From positions 28,906,492-28,970,491 of the forward strand of contig OZ038401.1 of NCBI GenBank assembly GCA_964036045.1: a stretch of 64,000 nt of DNA. The letters are read 5' to 3'. Both the position numbers and the translations under genes were made by a program. This document shows, one piece after another, positions 10,860 to 22,409 of the stretch. How positions within the stretch are numbered: the first letter of the stretch is position 1; each line of letters begins with the position of its first letter. This stretch comes from Eutreptiella sp. 'Long Island Sound 2002'. Lineage: Eukaryota > Euglenozoa > Euglenophyceae > Eutreptiales > Eutreptiaceae. A model generated the notes under the pieces. The model made no database searches and was not told where the DNA came from. It saw only the letters and a program-made list of their open reading frames with translations.

Positions 10860-11130
10860 CACCTGGCAGGGAGGAACTGGGCTCGTGAAGCTTAGAGCCC
10901 CTTTTCCAACTGATACATTGGCTCAAGGGGCCCTGAGTAGTGCCCCCCTGCAGTGCATCACACAGGTATTGGAGGATCAAAGAATTGAGCAGCATACAGA
11001 GGCACACAGGCAATTTGCACAGACTTGCGTAGTTTGTGCAGGGTCTTGGATGACTGCTGTTAATTCTTGGAAGGATCCACATGACTGCTGAGGAATTTTT
11101 GGGTTTATTTGGGTCTAGAACCAATGACAT
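10860..11130 (-). pseudogene. Probable second ankyrin-family relic
   Basis: A block of about 50 bp (plus strand 11,078-11,128, beginning CATGACTGCTGAGGAATTTT) is repeated at 8,603-8,655. Its minus translation includes DPNKPKNSSAV, resembling the inter-repeat loop of ankyrins. Downstream a second frame gives VPLYAAQFFDPPIPV, a weak TPLY-A-Q-G match. Frames are broken. Paralogy with the 8.4-8.6 kb relic is the main support. Confidence 0.4.
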
Positions 11131-12738
11131 TGCACATAGGTATTTCTCACCACAACACAGACACCTTCATTACATGGTCTTTTTTGCCGCTACTGCCAGA
11201 TTACCACTGATTCGGGAAAACACTTCGGGCTGATTTCGAGAAACTGGGTTCCCGAAACGGGGGTGGGGGTTTGCTGTGCCCACTGTCCCACCACGCATCG
11301 CAATGCTGCAACATAGCAAATGGTCGTCGAAATGTCACTCATCTTTCAATCCTTCTCCGTTGAGTATGTCCTGCCTTCTATGCAGACACGCATAACGGCA
11401 GGTAGGGTGTCCAAACATTGCCTCCTAGCCCAAACATTGGGATGTCGATTGCCAGCAAAAATGTGCTCTTGGCGCTCAGAGTGGCCTCAATATGGCAAGG
11501 TCTGCAATAGGCTTTGGTCGTGCCTGCCCCATGGCTGTCATCGCCTTCTGTCCTTCATGCCAGTATGTGGTGTGTCCACAGTGCGGCGGTTGATCATATG
11601 TTTATCCCTCGACCTTGCTTCTGCTGGCTATACTAGCGATCCAGGCTCTCACGGATTAGGCGTACACCCTCGGCTCGTGGGAGCACCCTGAAATCTGATG
11701 AAGCCCCTCCCGCTCTGCGCCCCCCCCCCATGATCGCTTTGTGGTGTGTTGGTCATGTGGCTGCTAGTGTTGTGCGCACCCGCTTTAACAAGGGGTTTTG
11801 CACTCTCATTCATGTTGTCTATTACAGCTATCGGCATCTGCAGTTGGCCCATGGCTGCAATGCACTTTGGTATGCAACCCGCCATGCTGAATGAGCTCCC
11901 ACATAGAATAGGGTGAACACCCCCGCATGTATGTGACATGCAGTCTCTTGAACGGAATGATGAATTAATGAGACACCGAGCGCCCTTCGGGTCATGATGG
12001 CTGTTTGCCTAGTTCATTTGCAGTGGGGATCCCAAATCCACACATGGTGATACCATGGAATCCACGTGGCAAACCCACAACAGAGTGCTTGAGTGGGCTG
12101 CCCACTTCGCAGACATGAGGAGTATGAGAGCCCATTCCGTCGGTGAGAGTGCCTGATAATTCATCTGGTTTCCTGCTGGGGCCCCTCCTGTCCATCCCAC
12201 CCATGACCTCTTCTACTTTTATGCTCGTTCTTGCAAGTTTTCGTCAAAACTCAGCAACGCCCAGCCTCTCGGACCGCTTGTTCTGCTTCTGGTCAGGGGT
12301 CACTCCCTCCCCGTGTTGCTTGTGCAGCTGGCCCCAGTCGGCCACACCTGGTCAGGCTTTGACGGGGCCCTAGGTTGAAGAATCCTGTGGGTACAGGACT
12401 GGTTAAAGTGAGTCACATACAACATGCAACATTCAAGGGGTGGCACATCGTGATTGTTCTATGCTGCATGACACGGTTCAAGCCATGGAGGGAGAGGCCG
12501 GAGCAGGTCTCCTGTGACGAGGCTGAGAATTCCAGGCTGCAGGGATAGGGGTTCCCCGCCCTCCATTGCCACCAGCGCCTGGGGGGATATTCGGGAGAGC
12601 GGCTACGGTGTGTACGGTGTGTGGAACGTGGTGCGCTGGTCCCATCTGGTATGGCGTTGTGGTTCGCCCGCACTTCAGGGGTGTCTTACCTGCACTGCCC
12701 ATTATACGGGGCCTCACAATGGACCATGGTATTGCGGA
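11131..12738. other. No supported gene
   Basis: Mixed-composition DNA with short frames on both strands. It may include remnants of the LINE whose RNase H survives just upstream on the minus strand, but nothing is recognisable. Confidence 0.5.
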
Positions 12739-13390
12739 CTATGGTGTTGGGGTTCGGGCTCCTTTATTCACTTGTACTAGGGTACAAAATTCGATGTCCC
12801 ATAGTGGTGCCGGTGAGAGGGGCTGTGATTTGACCGGTGTACTTGGTTGTGTTGCCGGTGGTGCATCCGCCCCATGGCTGCTTACGGCGCCGACTCTGGT
12901 TGGGAGATTTCTCTCTCCTCCCATCCCCAGATCGATTCCTCCTCGCACTGGTTAGGCGCATCTTCCTCCACCGGGGGGATATAGATATGCGTCCAAATAG
13001 GAGGGGGGGGCAGCGCCGTCCCACATCGGCCAGGTGGTCCGCCAGCCCATTCCCTTTTACACCAATGTGTGATGGGACGTGCAGCCACTTGACTTATCCT
13101 CCAGCTGCTCAACCAGGTCCAGGATTTGCACCCACAGATCCACATGCTTCACTGCTCCTGATGCATTGTGCCATTTGCTCCTGATGCATTATGCCATTTG
13201 TGCCTGTGCCATCGTTGTGCGCGGCCCAACACTCCTTTTACCACCAATAAGGAATCCGGGCTCAGAGTGGGGGGTTGGGGGGGGCTTGCCTCCACGTTGA
13301 AGGCCTGCCGTAGGCTCCTGCAAAGCCTTCACTGGTGCTCAATCCAGCCGTGCTTAGGCACAATGAGGGCTTGGTCCAACAGGCTGACCG
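12739..13390 (-). pseudogene. LINE ORF2 relic: RNase H domain and C-terminal tail
   Basis: Pieces of a RNase H domain appear in order in several frames. VKALQEPTAGL lies near the E-motif position (about 13,340). DSLLVVKGVLGRAQRWHRHK is at 13,201-13,260 (the TDSQ motif). ILDLVEQLE is followed by WLHVPSHIGVKGNGLADHLA at 13,021-13,091. The last two correspond closely to DSQYLQLGATGRAQHWKSK and HVPAHVNVQGNEMANGLA of the intact LINE at 30 kb. This copy keeps the aspartate (NGLAD) that the intact element has lost. A 23-bp tandem duplication (13,152-13,200) and stops break the frame. An open tail follows to a stop at 12,739. Confidence 0.7.
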
Positions 13391-13394
13391 TACC

Positions 13395-16170
13395 CTAAGT
13401 GCTGAAAAAATCAGATTTTTGAAATATAGCAGTCTGCCTTAAAACCAAAACTGCACCAGTGCACCGAGTACAAAAGCAGCAAACAAGGTGTTGCTCACGT
13501 GTCTCGCAATGTTTGGTCTTGTCAAAATTCCGGTCCATCATTCCTGAGGTGCACGCAAAGCCACAAGAGGTGTTGAACAGTTAAACAAAAATTGCATTAA
13601 TGGGAAACAGCTGGGGATTTGACAAAGGCTGCCAAACAGCACATGGGGTCTATGTTGGCAACATTGCATGGGTGGCTGAATGGGTCTTGGTCTCTCACTA
13701 GCGAGGGGTCATTGCCTCCGGGGGAATGCTTCGGGTAGATCGATCAAAAGGGCCAGAACCTTTCAAGAAGAATAGGTGGTGGGCCCCTTGCGCATGATCA
13801 TCCCAAATGTAGCACGGACTTGCGATCGGCTCACCAATGCGACTCTGAAATGTCACATCTTTTTCTGCCCATTCTGACTGATTTTTTTTCGGGCCGTAGC
13901 GAAACATCATGCACAAACAATCAACATGCACGCCACCTCTTTGTTTTTTGGTTGTGAATGGTTTCTAAGGAATGAAGATGGTTCGGGCCATGGATGGGTG
14001 GAGACATGTGAGGGGGATTTTGCAAGTATCGGAACACGGATTGCCAGACAATAGACAGGAGACAGACACCTTTCCAGCAGTGGTCATGACCAGGGAAACC
14101 CTGCAGCTGGAAAAGACCTTGTTTTCGCGGCACGTGTTGTTCCAGATACTGAACTTTGGGGGGCGCGGTGTTCCCAGACCCGGAACTTTCCTAGCACTGG
14201 CCTGGCCGCATCAAACCACATCTTCAATTTAGACCTGTCATGGCACTTATCACACGTTTCCTTTTACCATGTTTCCTGAGCAGAGATGCTTTTGTGTCGG
14301 TGGTCAGTCTCAGTCTGCACATGCCTCCAAACCCTGCCGCCATTTCCTTTTGGCCTTGCCCTCAGCCCAGCTCTGGCCGCTCAGCATGCCTTCCTGGATC
14401 TACCGCCGCCGGGGCCTAGTGACCGGATCAGGAATCGCCTTGGACCCTGGTGCCCTGTTGGCTGTGTCAAATGTGTCAGCTTGTGCCAGAGGGGGTGCCA
14501 ACGGGTGTCATTTTATTGAGGGTTGTTCAGGGTCAGGGGCGACAACTTCGTTGACAGGGCCATTGGCCAGTCACTCTGAAGTCCGGGCGCGGACGGTGAC
14601 CAAGCCCCTTTGCCTCTTTTGAAGCGGAGGTTGGACCAAAGCGACACCATTCCATTTTTCCGGTCGTCTGCCGCCGCGCCCAAGAGCCTTGACGCATCCT
14701 GCAAATGGGGTCTGTCATGGGCCTCTTTTTGGGGGTGGGTGGGTGGAACGATTCCATCCGGGGGATACAAATCCGCAACCCCCGAATCCTGGCGTCCTCT
14801 CGAGGGGACCGGCCACCTTGATTCAGGGACCCGAAGGGAAAGGAAGGGGAACTGGTCCACGAAGCGGTACAAGCCAGAATATTCCACAAGTTGTCGCCCT
14901 CTGTGCCCCAAGGGTCCAATCACAGCGGGGTCATGAACAACGATATGTTGGACGGCCCGGTGGTCCTGTTGCGCAGCGCGGCGGCACAGTCCTGTTGCGC
15001 AGTGCAGTCGCGGGCCCCAGTGGCGCAGTCCTGTTGCCCAGTCCAGTCACAGAAACATGGCATGGCTGTGGGTCAGGCTCAGCATTATCCAACCTGATCT
15101 TAGCACCGTCCACAGGCAGCTTGGCGACGCTCAAACCAAATCAGAGATAACCTTAAAGCTGAACTGTTGGGGAGGGGTGTCAAAAAAGCCAAGGGCCACC
15201 CTTCAGATGAGCGCGCAGCCGCGGGTTTCTCACTCCGTTGCGTCGTCAGTGATCAGTACTGTGTCGTCTGCCGCTGTTGCTGTTATTGTTGTTGTTGTAG
15301 TGGAAGAAAAGGAAGATGGTCCTGTTGAGGGGCACTGCACTGTTGAGGGTGATGTTAGTATTGCCGTCCCTGTTGCTACGATGTTTGGGATGTTTTTCAC
15401 GGAACTGGTGGTGGTGGTACTGCTGGTGGCGGTGGTGTCAAGGTGTGCATGGACACACGCAAAGGCAACCCCCAGACCAGTCTCGCACGAGGCAGTGGAT
15501 AGAGTCAGTGTCCGACGGGCTCAATCCACACCCATACCCATGCCCATACCCCCCGGATCAGTCACCTGTTGCATCACCATCCCGGAAGGCGGCGGGTCCA
15601 CTTCGTTCTTGTTCGTGCAATTCTCAATGAGCTTGCCGGAGCCAATGGGCACCAGCCGAAAATTTACTGAATTTCCTGACAAAGTAGCAGTCAACATACG
15701 GCAACAATGCAACGGGGCTCCTATCACTGGCAAGTGCTGTGGTTATCTCATGGTAAGGACGCGGAAAGACGTTTCCATCGGTTGTATGTCCACCCGGAGA
15801 GTCCTGCATCCCGTGCTTTCGGTTGGTGAGGGTCGGAAACGGTAGTTGGCTGTGGTTGTCCCTCTGCATACCTTCTAGTGCTCTTGCCGGTATCCGACCC
15901 ACAGGTCACCCGTCCGTCCTACTCATATCACAAAAATGTGCGTGGAGAATGCCCGCCTTCGTGTATCGTGCATGTGGACATGAGTCAGGGCTGAGCAACG
16001 ATGGGGGCCGTAGGATTTGCAGTTTGTGTGGCGGTTATACGGGCAGAGTGGTGCAGCAGCGGCTGCAAAGCACTGGGGGAAGGGACAGGCATGTTGCTGA
16101 TTGTGGCGTGTTGTGTGCTTGTGGCGGAGCCACGGATTTCGGGTTAATAGGTCATGTGTGGGTCATATAG
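13395..16170. other. No confidently supported gene
   Basis: The longest frame (15,057-15,845 plus, 262 aa) runs through GTT/GTG-rich low-complexity DNA and shows no domain. The minus strand opposite has a Thr-rich frame and a possible exon (about 15,735-15,570, ending ATGCAACAG/GTGACTG), but no partner exon was found. Confidence 0.45.
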
Positions 16171-16197
16171 TGTTGGACTAAATGGGGCACAGGGCTT

Positions 16198-16485
16198 TTG
16201 CGTGCGTGCCTGTGTGTGTGCGTGTGTGTGCGTGTGTGTGTGCGTGCGCGCGTGTGTGTGTGCGTGCGTGCGTGGTGTGTGTGTGTGTGTGTGTGTGCGT
16301 GTCTGTGTGCGTACGAGCGCGCCCATGTGTGTGTGTGTGTGTTTGTGTGTGACGCCCAATCACTTCAACAAAAGCAATGGCGTTCGCTATGATACATCAC
16401 CTCTCTAAAGTGTGTGTGCATGTGTGTGTGTGCATGTGTGTGTGTGCGCGTGTGTGCGGGTGCGTGCGTGTGCGCGTAAAAGTGT
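16198..16485. repeat. (GT)n/(GTGC)n microsatellite block
   Basis: Two tracts of interrupted GT with GC variants (about 16,200-16,350 and 16,410-16,478) separated by about 60 bp. The Cys/Val and Thr/His frames are artefacts. Confidence 0.9.
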
Positions 16486-16815
16486 ACCCCTGCACTCCTC
16501 GGCAAATCAGAGGCGTTGCCCTGCGAGACGCGGACAAATTTCTGGCACGTGCTTCGCGATGTAGCAGGTACGCAGGTTGCTTTGCGAAATCACAGAACAG
16601 AGCAGATCCGGCATTCTATGCCACCTGGCCGCCTGGTCTACGGCTGGTTGTGCCGTTGTCTTGTGCTGCTGAATGCTCAATGAACACTCACAACGGGGCG
16701 GCGAGGGTTTGAGCTGGGGATACGAGGGATGCTGGTCTTTTTTCCATATCCAAATGCATGTCTGGAGGGGAGGTTGGTGAGCATCGATTGTCCGTCTGGA
16801 GTGACAAGCTGATCC

Positions 16816-18924
16816 TCAGACCCTCTTCTTGCGGATCACAATGACGTTCGAGTTGTGCTTGACATGGTCCTGGACCCACGCTGGACCCACCATTTGGACC
16901 CACGCTCGCCAGTTGCGGTGCCCCACGTGTGCGTCCACATAAAACGCCTCGTTCGCCTCCAAAATGTCGCGCGTCTGTTGCTCCAGCTGTTCCGGATGGT
17001 GCAAGAACCGGAGTCCCCCTTTGAGGACATCCACGTCCTCAATAAAGTACAGCCCCCCGGGTTTGAGATAGGGCCACCACACGCGCAGAAGCTCCTGCTG
17101 CATTTCAGGGGAATGCGCCCCGACGTCCTCCACAATAATGTCCATGCTCTCTTCGATGAACCCGGCAGAAGGCTGTGAGGCAAAGAGAAGGACAAGGGGA
17201 AGTACAAAATAGTGCGTGGCAAAACCAAAACCAACCAGCCCTTTTCCAGGACTACAGGGGGTGGGAGGACTTCGCCCGGGTACAATCTCGCCAGGGGAAA
17301 TTTTCGCCCCCTGGAAACCCCCAAAACTGAAGCGCCATGCGCCCGAATTCCTGTACTAACACACAACAAATGTGCAAAAGACAGAGCTTCCAAATTTGCA
17401 ACACACTGCCACTGCCACTGCCACTGGAACGGATACTATTACCGTCCCTGTCACTATCACTGGCTCTGTCACTGCGTGTGACAGCACGTATCTCTAGAGC
17501 TCTAGAGGGCCCAGTAGTCCCCCTAATTTCGACGGACAAAATTTCGCCACCATTCTTAATGGCGACATTTTCCCCACAAAATTTTCTCCTGGCGAAATTT
17601 TCCCTCCCCCTGTACAACATTGAGAGGAACAGACAGAGTGTGAGACAACCTGCGGAATACTTTCAACCTTCAGATTCCGGTGTGGAAGAGCCACAGCACA
17701 GCACGGCCCAACCCACAGCACTGCAAAAGTGCAGCAGACCCTGACTGCGCCAGCCCTTGAAAATGCCACAGGGCTGCAAAAGGCACGGGATGTGGAAATC
17801 GATGGTAATGGTAGCAAATAAACAGCTATCATCGCTCATAGTCGCTCACCTCCTATATTGAGCCCCGCAGCATTCCAAAGAGGGGGGGGATGAAGATAAA
17901 CAAACTTGTCGGCAAAGACGCTTCATTGATGTTGCTCTTGCGTGGAGGGCGTCCTTTGGGTTGCTCTTACTACGCACCGCACAGATTTCTGGCATGTGCT
18001 TCGCGATGTATTGCTCACTTCCCAAACACGCCGAAAAAAAACCATTGCTACAAAAAGGACCCGGTGGGGGGTCGAAGAACTGCCGGCCCCCAATCATGGT
18101 TAGCCTCCACCGTCCAACCAGCAAATTACCTGCAACTGCCGTGCGTTACCTCATTACCCAACAACGCCGTCGGCCTTGGTCCTTCGTTAAGGGGTGTGCT
18201 AGCTGGCACGAAAAAGGTGACATGGTTTCCTTCAGAAAGGCCCTATGAGCCACAACAAAGCCTCGTAGCTGTCCAATGCAGATGTAAAGAGGGAACCAGT
18301 TTCTTTGGATCCATGGCATCCATTTTCAGCATAACGACGCGGTCCATCAGTGGCATAAGAGCCCGGAGGTTGGCGAGTATGAAAATGTCAAGCCCGTATA
18401 TTTTGGCTGCACAGAAATATTCATTCCATACAGCCAACGACCACCCTGAGGCAACGCCCGTCTCTGTAACATTGCGAACGCGGTCGCGGATGGGGTCCAG
18501 AATGATGCTGTAGAGATCCGAGTACTTGTGGTCGTCCTTGGACTTGTCCGTCGGATACTTGAACATCAAACGCTCGAGGGTGTCAAGAGGTTGTTCACAT
18601 GTGGGCGGAGGTTGCTTGGGCCCGCGATACGCGGGCAACACGACTTCTGGCTTGCCACCTTTCGACTTCTTGATCAGTGGTTTGTTACTTAGTTTGCCCC
18701 AATGTGTATTAACGCGCCGTGAGGAGCTCCTTTTCTTGATGACAAGCACATGTCTGCTAGTCGGTTGTTCAGACTGCAATGGTAGGAATTCGCGGAAGAT
18801 CAGGGGATGACGAGACCGGCGAAACAATGCGGAGGGGATATGTGATGCACGAAATGGATCCCGGGACTTGGACAGACCATGCTTGAAAAACAACGCCAAC
18901 AACGCCAACCATGAGCAGTATCAT
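16816..18924 (-). CDS. SAM-dependent methyltransferase, signal-anchored (macrocin O-methyltransferase-like)
   Basis: Model: exon 1 18924-18868 (19 aa anchor, MILLMVGVVGVVF), exon 2 18773-18297 (159 aa, after a strong CCATTGCAG acceptor), exon 3 17172-16816 (after CCTCACAG). All junctions are phase 0. Exon 2 has a basic stem, then TDKSKDDHKYSDLY and ETGVASGWSLAVWNEYF, where the Gly motif is the SAM-binding loop, and AKIYGLDI. Exon 3 has DIIVEDVGAHSPEMQ and YLKPGGLYFIEDVD, the acidic motif and post-motif of sugar O-methyltransferases of this fold. The order matches the family. The donors of exon 1 (CAA/GTCCC) and exon 2 (CTG/GTTCCC) are weak, so those two ends are the least certain. Exon 2 may instead be spliced to the upstream paralogue (19,066-19,894), giving a two-domain protein. 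Likely Golgi-lumenal; substrate unknown. Confidence 0.68.
17253..17614. mobile_element. MITE-like element in methyltransferase intron
   Basis: The ends are TACAGGGGG and CCCCCTGTA. The inverted similarity extends about 50 bp inward through TTCGCC, a CGCCAGG block and AAATTTT. The flanking TA could be a target duplication. The 360-bp interior has no transposase frame. It holds CTCTAGAGCTCTAGAG, a perfect 16-bp palindrome (about 17,490-17,505), and CACTGC repeats. Confidence 0.6.
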
Positions 18925-19065
18925 TGCGTCGTAGACCCAACCACAACCTTGCCGATCCAAACATCCTTCTTGCTTCATGAGATGCTTTCTGGTATTGAAC
19001 ATGAATTGGCACAACTCATTCCATGCCAAGCAATACAGCATGAACCAAGCTTCTTCAAGGTAGGG

Positions 19066-19894
19066 ACAACTTACCCCCAACGGGGGGGGTGCAAACCACG
19101 CAATTCGATAAAAATCTCTAATTGAGGGTATGCCTATCCCGCTGTTATGTATCACTTCCCGGGCCAATCCATTGATGGAAACTCCGTACACGGTGCGCAT
19201 TTGGACGGGGTCCCGCACAATCTATGCTTTCAGCACATCGCACCATATACCTCCCTGTTGGAGATGCGCCAACACCCCCTTATGACCAGTGGCTATGGTG
19301 CCGGGCTGATTATTCTTTTTGCGGGATGGCGCATGGAGAAAAGACTCATGCATGCTCATCCACCTCCGAACATACCCTTGATTGTCCCAATGAAGTGTCG
19401 GCGAAGAACACGGAATTTGCCATCAGGAGAGATTGCGTTTCGGGTTTGAGAGCTTCTGGCGCGGTTTGGAAAGCAGAGCCCCCGTTAGACGGATCTAGGG
19501 ACTCCATGATGTAATATCCATCATTCTTCAAGAATGGCCACCAATGATGCAAGGTTTGCTCTCGCACTTGTCGTGAATTATGGCCCAGACCATCAACAGC
19601 AACATCAATTGTACCACTTGCAAGTGTCAAATTTGTTGCATTTGCTTTTTGCACGACGGCATTACAAAAATATGCACGCCATGCCGCTAGTGCGTTGTCT
19701 GTAGCACCCAACAACACCACATTTAGCAACGTGGACCGTTGGTCATCAAAGAGGACGGAATGTAGATGCGTTTGCGGATGACCACTTTCACCCATCAACT
19801 TATCGAGCGAATCAGAGCATGGGGGCCGATGTTGCGTGTGGATGGGATCCGCAAAAATCAAAGCCAGGGTTACTACGAGCAGCCCTGGCATCAT
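19066..19894 (-). CDS. Degenerate methyltransferase-like paralogue (or N-terminal half of a fused gene)
   Basis: Exon 1 (19894-19376, 173 aa) starts at an ATG before a signal peptide (MMPGLLVVTLALIFADP). It ends at AGG/GTATGT. A second exon (19221-19075, 49 aa) follows a GAAAGCATAG acceptor and ends at a perfect GGG/GTAAGT donor. All junctions are phase 0. It aligns with the neighbouring methyltransferase: AWRAYFCNA with VWNEYFCAA, TIDVAVDGLGHNS with DIIVEDVGAHS, WWPFLKNDGYYIMESLD with WWPYLKPGGLYFIEDVD. However, the SAM-binding ETGVASGWS has become LLGATDNAL, and the segment between the two motifs is shortened. Catalysis is therefore doubtful. A perfect donor with no terminal exon before the next gene suggests splicing onto the exon at 18,773. 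If so, this is the N-terminal domain of a roughly 500-aa tandem protein. An earlier in-frame ATG exists at 19,984. Confidence 0.6.
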
Positions 19895-19899
19895 GGTCT

Positions 19900-21415
19900 T
19901 CTGAGAACGCCAACATGCATACACGTCAGAGATCTGGTTTCCAAATGTCACTCGTGCATGTATCCACAGTATTTGTTGCAACATGGCAATGGAAATGCGA
20001 CTGAAAAGCTCCTCTGACACTTCTGACAATCGAGATATGTAGCATTGCGATGAAGTCTCTTGTGGCATCCTCAACAAACGTCTGCTGGTCGCGGTTTTCG
20101 CGTGAAAGCAACATGTCCAACCACATGAATTTTGCTCGCTGCATGGGGGTTGTGCACGCGGTTGTATGTATTTGTCGCGTGTGCACACCACCCACCGGAC
20201 CTGCATGTTTGAACCTCTATGGATTGTCAGGTCACTACGTTCTGGTGTTTGTAAGGAAAAACCTCGCCGGAACCCTGACAATACTTTTTGTGCACGCACG
20301 CTCTCTGACAGCACTCTGTGTGCGCATGCTGAGTACTCTTGCAAGGGGGCATTTTATGTTTCATGAAAAAAGATCCTTTGTTGCACAACGTCATGGTTTA
20401 GAAGCCTTGAAAAATTAGGTTTCAACAGCAGCTGGGGATACAGCACAAAATTTTATTCGTGTGAGACCCCCTTCTCTTATGCACCTCCAACACAGGTTGG
20501 CTCATGTTCCTGTCTTAGCCTTTCTTACCACCACCCAGGGTGGGAGAGTGAGAGATGCCCCCTGCTATGGACAATGCACCGTTGTCCTTGAAAGTATCTC
20601 ACAGTACCCACAGATCCTGGCACATAAGGCCAAATTCTGCAGGGATACCTAGTTTGGGTCTGCATCATGCATTGGGCCAAGTGCAAGAGACTGTGCTCAC
20701 GTGGATGCAAAGTCCGAATGGTGTGGCAATTGTTGGTTCTCAGTGAAATATTGCACATTGCAGGTTGTGGTTTTCGCGCTCTTGTCCCTTGTCCAAACTC
20801 GGGCCATGTGGAAGTTAAAGCATGGTGGTTCACAAGAAGGGGGTCGGGGGGGAAAGAGGGGTGGCAGTCCTTAAGCATAAAACGAAAGGACAACGAAGGA
20901 CTGCTCTTCGTTGAGGATACCAAAGGTTGGCACTCAGAACCAACCAGCAACCCATAGCTGTGTAACATTTTCTGTGTACGGTGATAGTACTATCCACCAG
21001 GGGGGGCGGGGGTCTGTCACTTGGCAAGCATTCACCAGGGGGGTCGCATGGGATGACAAAGGGGATGCTTCCACCATCACACATGAAAGGCAACACACGA
21101 ATACCCTACGGCACAATACAAATGCATGACCAAGAAGAAGGCACTTGATCAAAACTGCGTGCCCTTGGTTCACTGGCCAATGAGAAGAATCCTTTGTTCA
21201 TTCACGGGTCCGAGAAAATTTCCAAACATTCTACGGAGGTGAGTTTCTGCCACTTACTCTTGCAATGCTGGGCATTTGACTTCCACCGATTACCCAACCA
21301 CCCATACACCTAGAGGTACCAAATGCATAGTGCCTTTATGACCCCAGGCCAGCCACGGGCACAGCACGCCGCAATTTGGGTGAAAAAGCTGTTTTGAGCA
21401 TATTTTTAGCTTGCT
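19900..21415. other. No supported gene
   Basis: Upstream flank of the methyltransferase cluster. Short frames only, including open sequence 5-prime of the chosen ATG up to 20,344 that lacks recognisable content. Confidence 0.55.
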
Positions 21416-21420
21416 GGGCA

Positions 21421-21606
21421 GCACCCACCCACACACCCACGCACCCATGCACCCACACACCCATGCACCCATGCACCCACCCAGGCACCCAGGCACCCAG
21501 GCACCCCTGCACCCACCCATGCACCCACCCATGCACCCACCCACACACCCACCCAGCCACGCACCCACGCACACACCCACGCACGCACCCACGCATGCAC
21601 ATACAC
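21421..21606. repeat. CACCCA/CACCCATG minisatellite
   Basis: About 185 bp of irregular 4-12 bp units built from CACCCA, CCCATG and CCCAGG. Trp/Cys/Gly-rich or Pro/His-rich frames on either strand are artefacts. Unit lengths are irregular and there are no spacers, so this is not a CRISPR. Confidence 0.9.
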
Positions 21607-21865
21607 AATGCAGCAATGCAGAGCAGAAAAGTCGATTCTCAACAAGACATGTAACCTTCAGAAAGTGACGGTATATCGCCGAGTCCAATGTGACATCATG
21701 AAAGTCGGTTTGCAATTGAATAGCATCAAGAGTCTTTGGATCAATGATTGCATCAATTGAATCGGAGTCAACTCTTTCACACACACACAGTACAGCACTC
21801 TAAGCAGAAAAAGCTAATTTTCAACAATGCATGGAACCTTGGACGGTAAAGAGGAATTGTTGTGT

Positions 21866-21921
21866 TCACACACACACACACACACATAGGAGGAGGAGGA
21901 GGAGGAGGAGGAGGAGGAGGA
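21866..21921. repeat. (CA)n then (AGG)n at the end of the old LINE
   Basis: A CA tract abuts about eleven AGG units. On the minus strand the GC-rich element above ends in (CCT)n followed by (TG)n. This could be its simple-repeat 3-prime tail. Confidence 0.8.
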
Positions 21922-22409
21922 GATGCGGTCCCCCGGTAGGGCGCACCCACGGCACATCCCCATGGTGCCCGCCGGCCCTCACCGGTATGACCGCGACCGA
22001 GAGGGGGGTCTCTGTCCCGACCCGCCCGGCTAAGCATCGTGGCGGCGGCTCTCCTCTTCGTCTCCTCCTCTTGTCCCCTGGCCCGCACAACGCGCACGCC
22101 TCACATGCTGCTGGAACCCCCAGGGGCACGGATTGGGGGGCGAGGCAGAGCACCGGCTCCACTTCCGGCACGGTCCGCCACCCCCCCTTGGGGAGAGGGA
22201 CGCAGTCTCACGGGTGTGGGCCCTTAGCCCGCCAGGTACTACCGACTGGGCGGCGTTTGGCCGGCAGGTCACGGGGGCTTGGTCCATAGCTTGAACCCCC
22301 CCCCCGCCACACAGCACTCCTGCCGGAGGTGTCCGTGCGCGGACCTATTCCCTCAAGCCCCTTCGGCCCCGGCCCCGGGAACGTACCTGGGTCGGACGCC
22401 GCCGCGCGG

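Noticed and set aside
15057-15845. 262-codon plus ORF
   Set aside because: Val-rich low-complexity centre, no domain, no splice or start support.
21421-21606. CRISPR-like array
   Set aside because: Units vary from 4 to 12 bp and no unique spacers exist.
21290-21784. 164-codon minus ORF, Cys/Trp/Gly-rich
   Set aside because: Translated CACCCA minisatellite.
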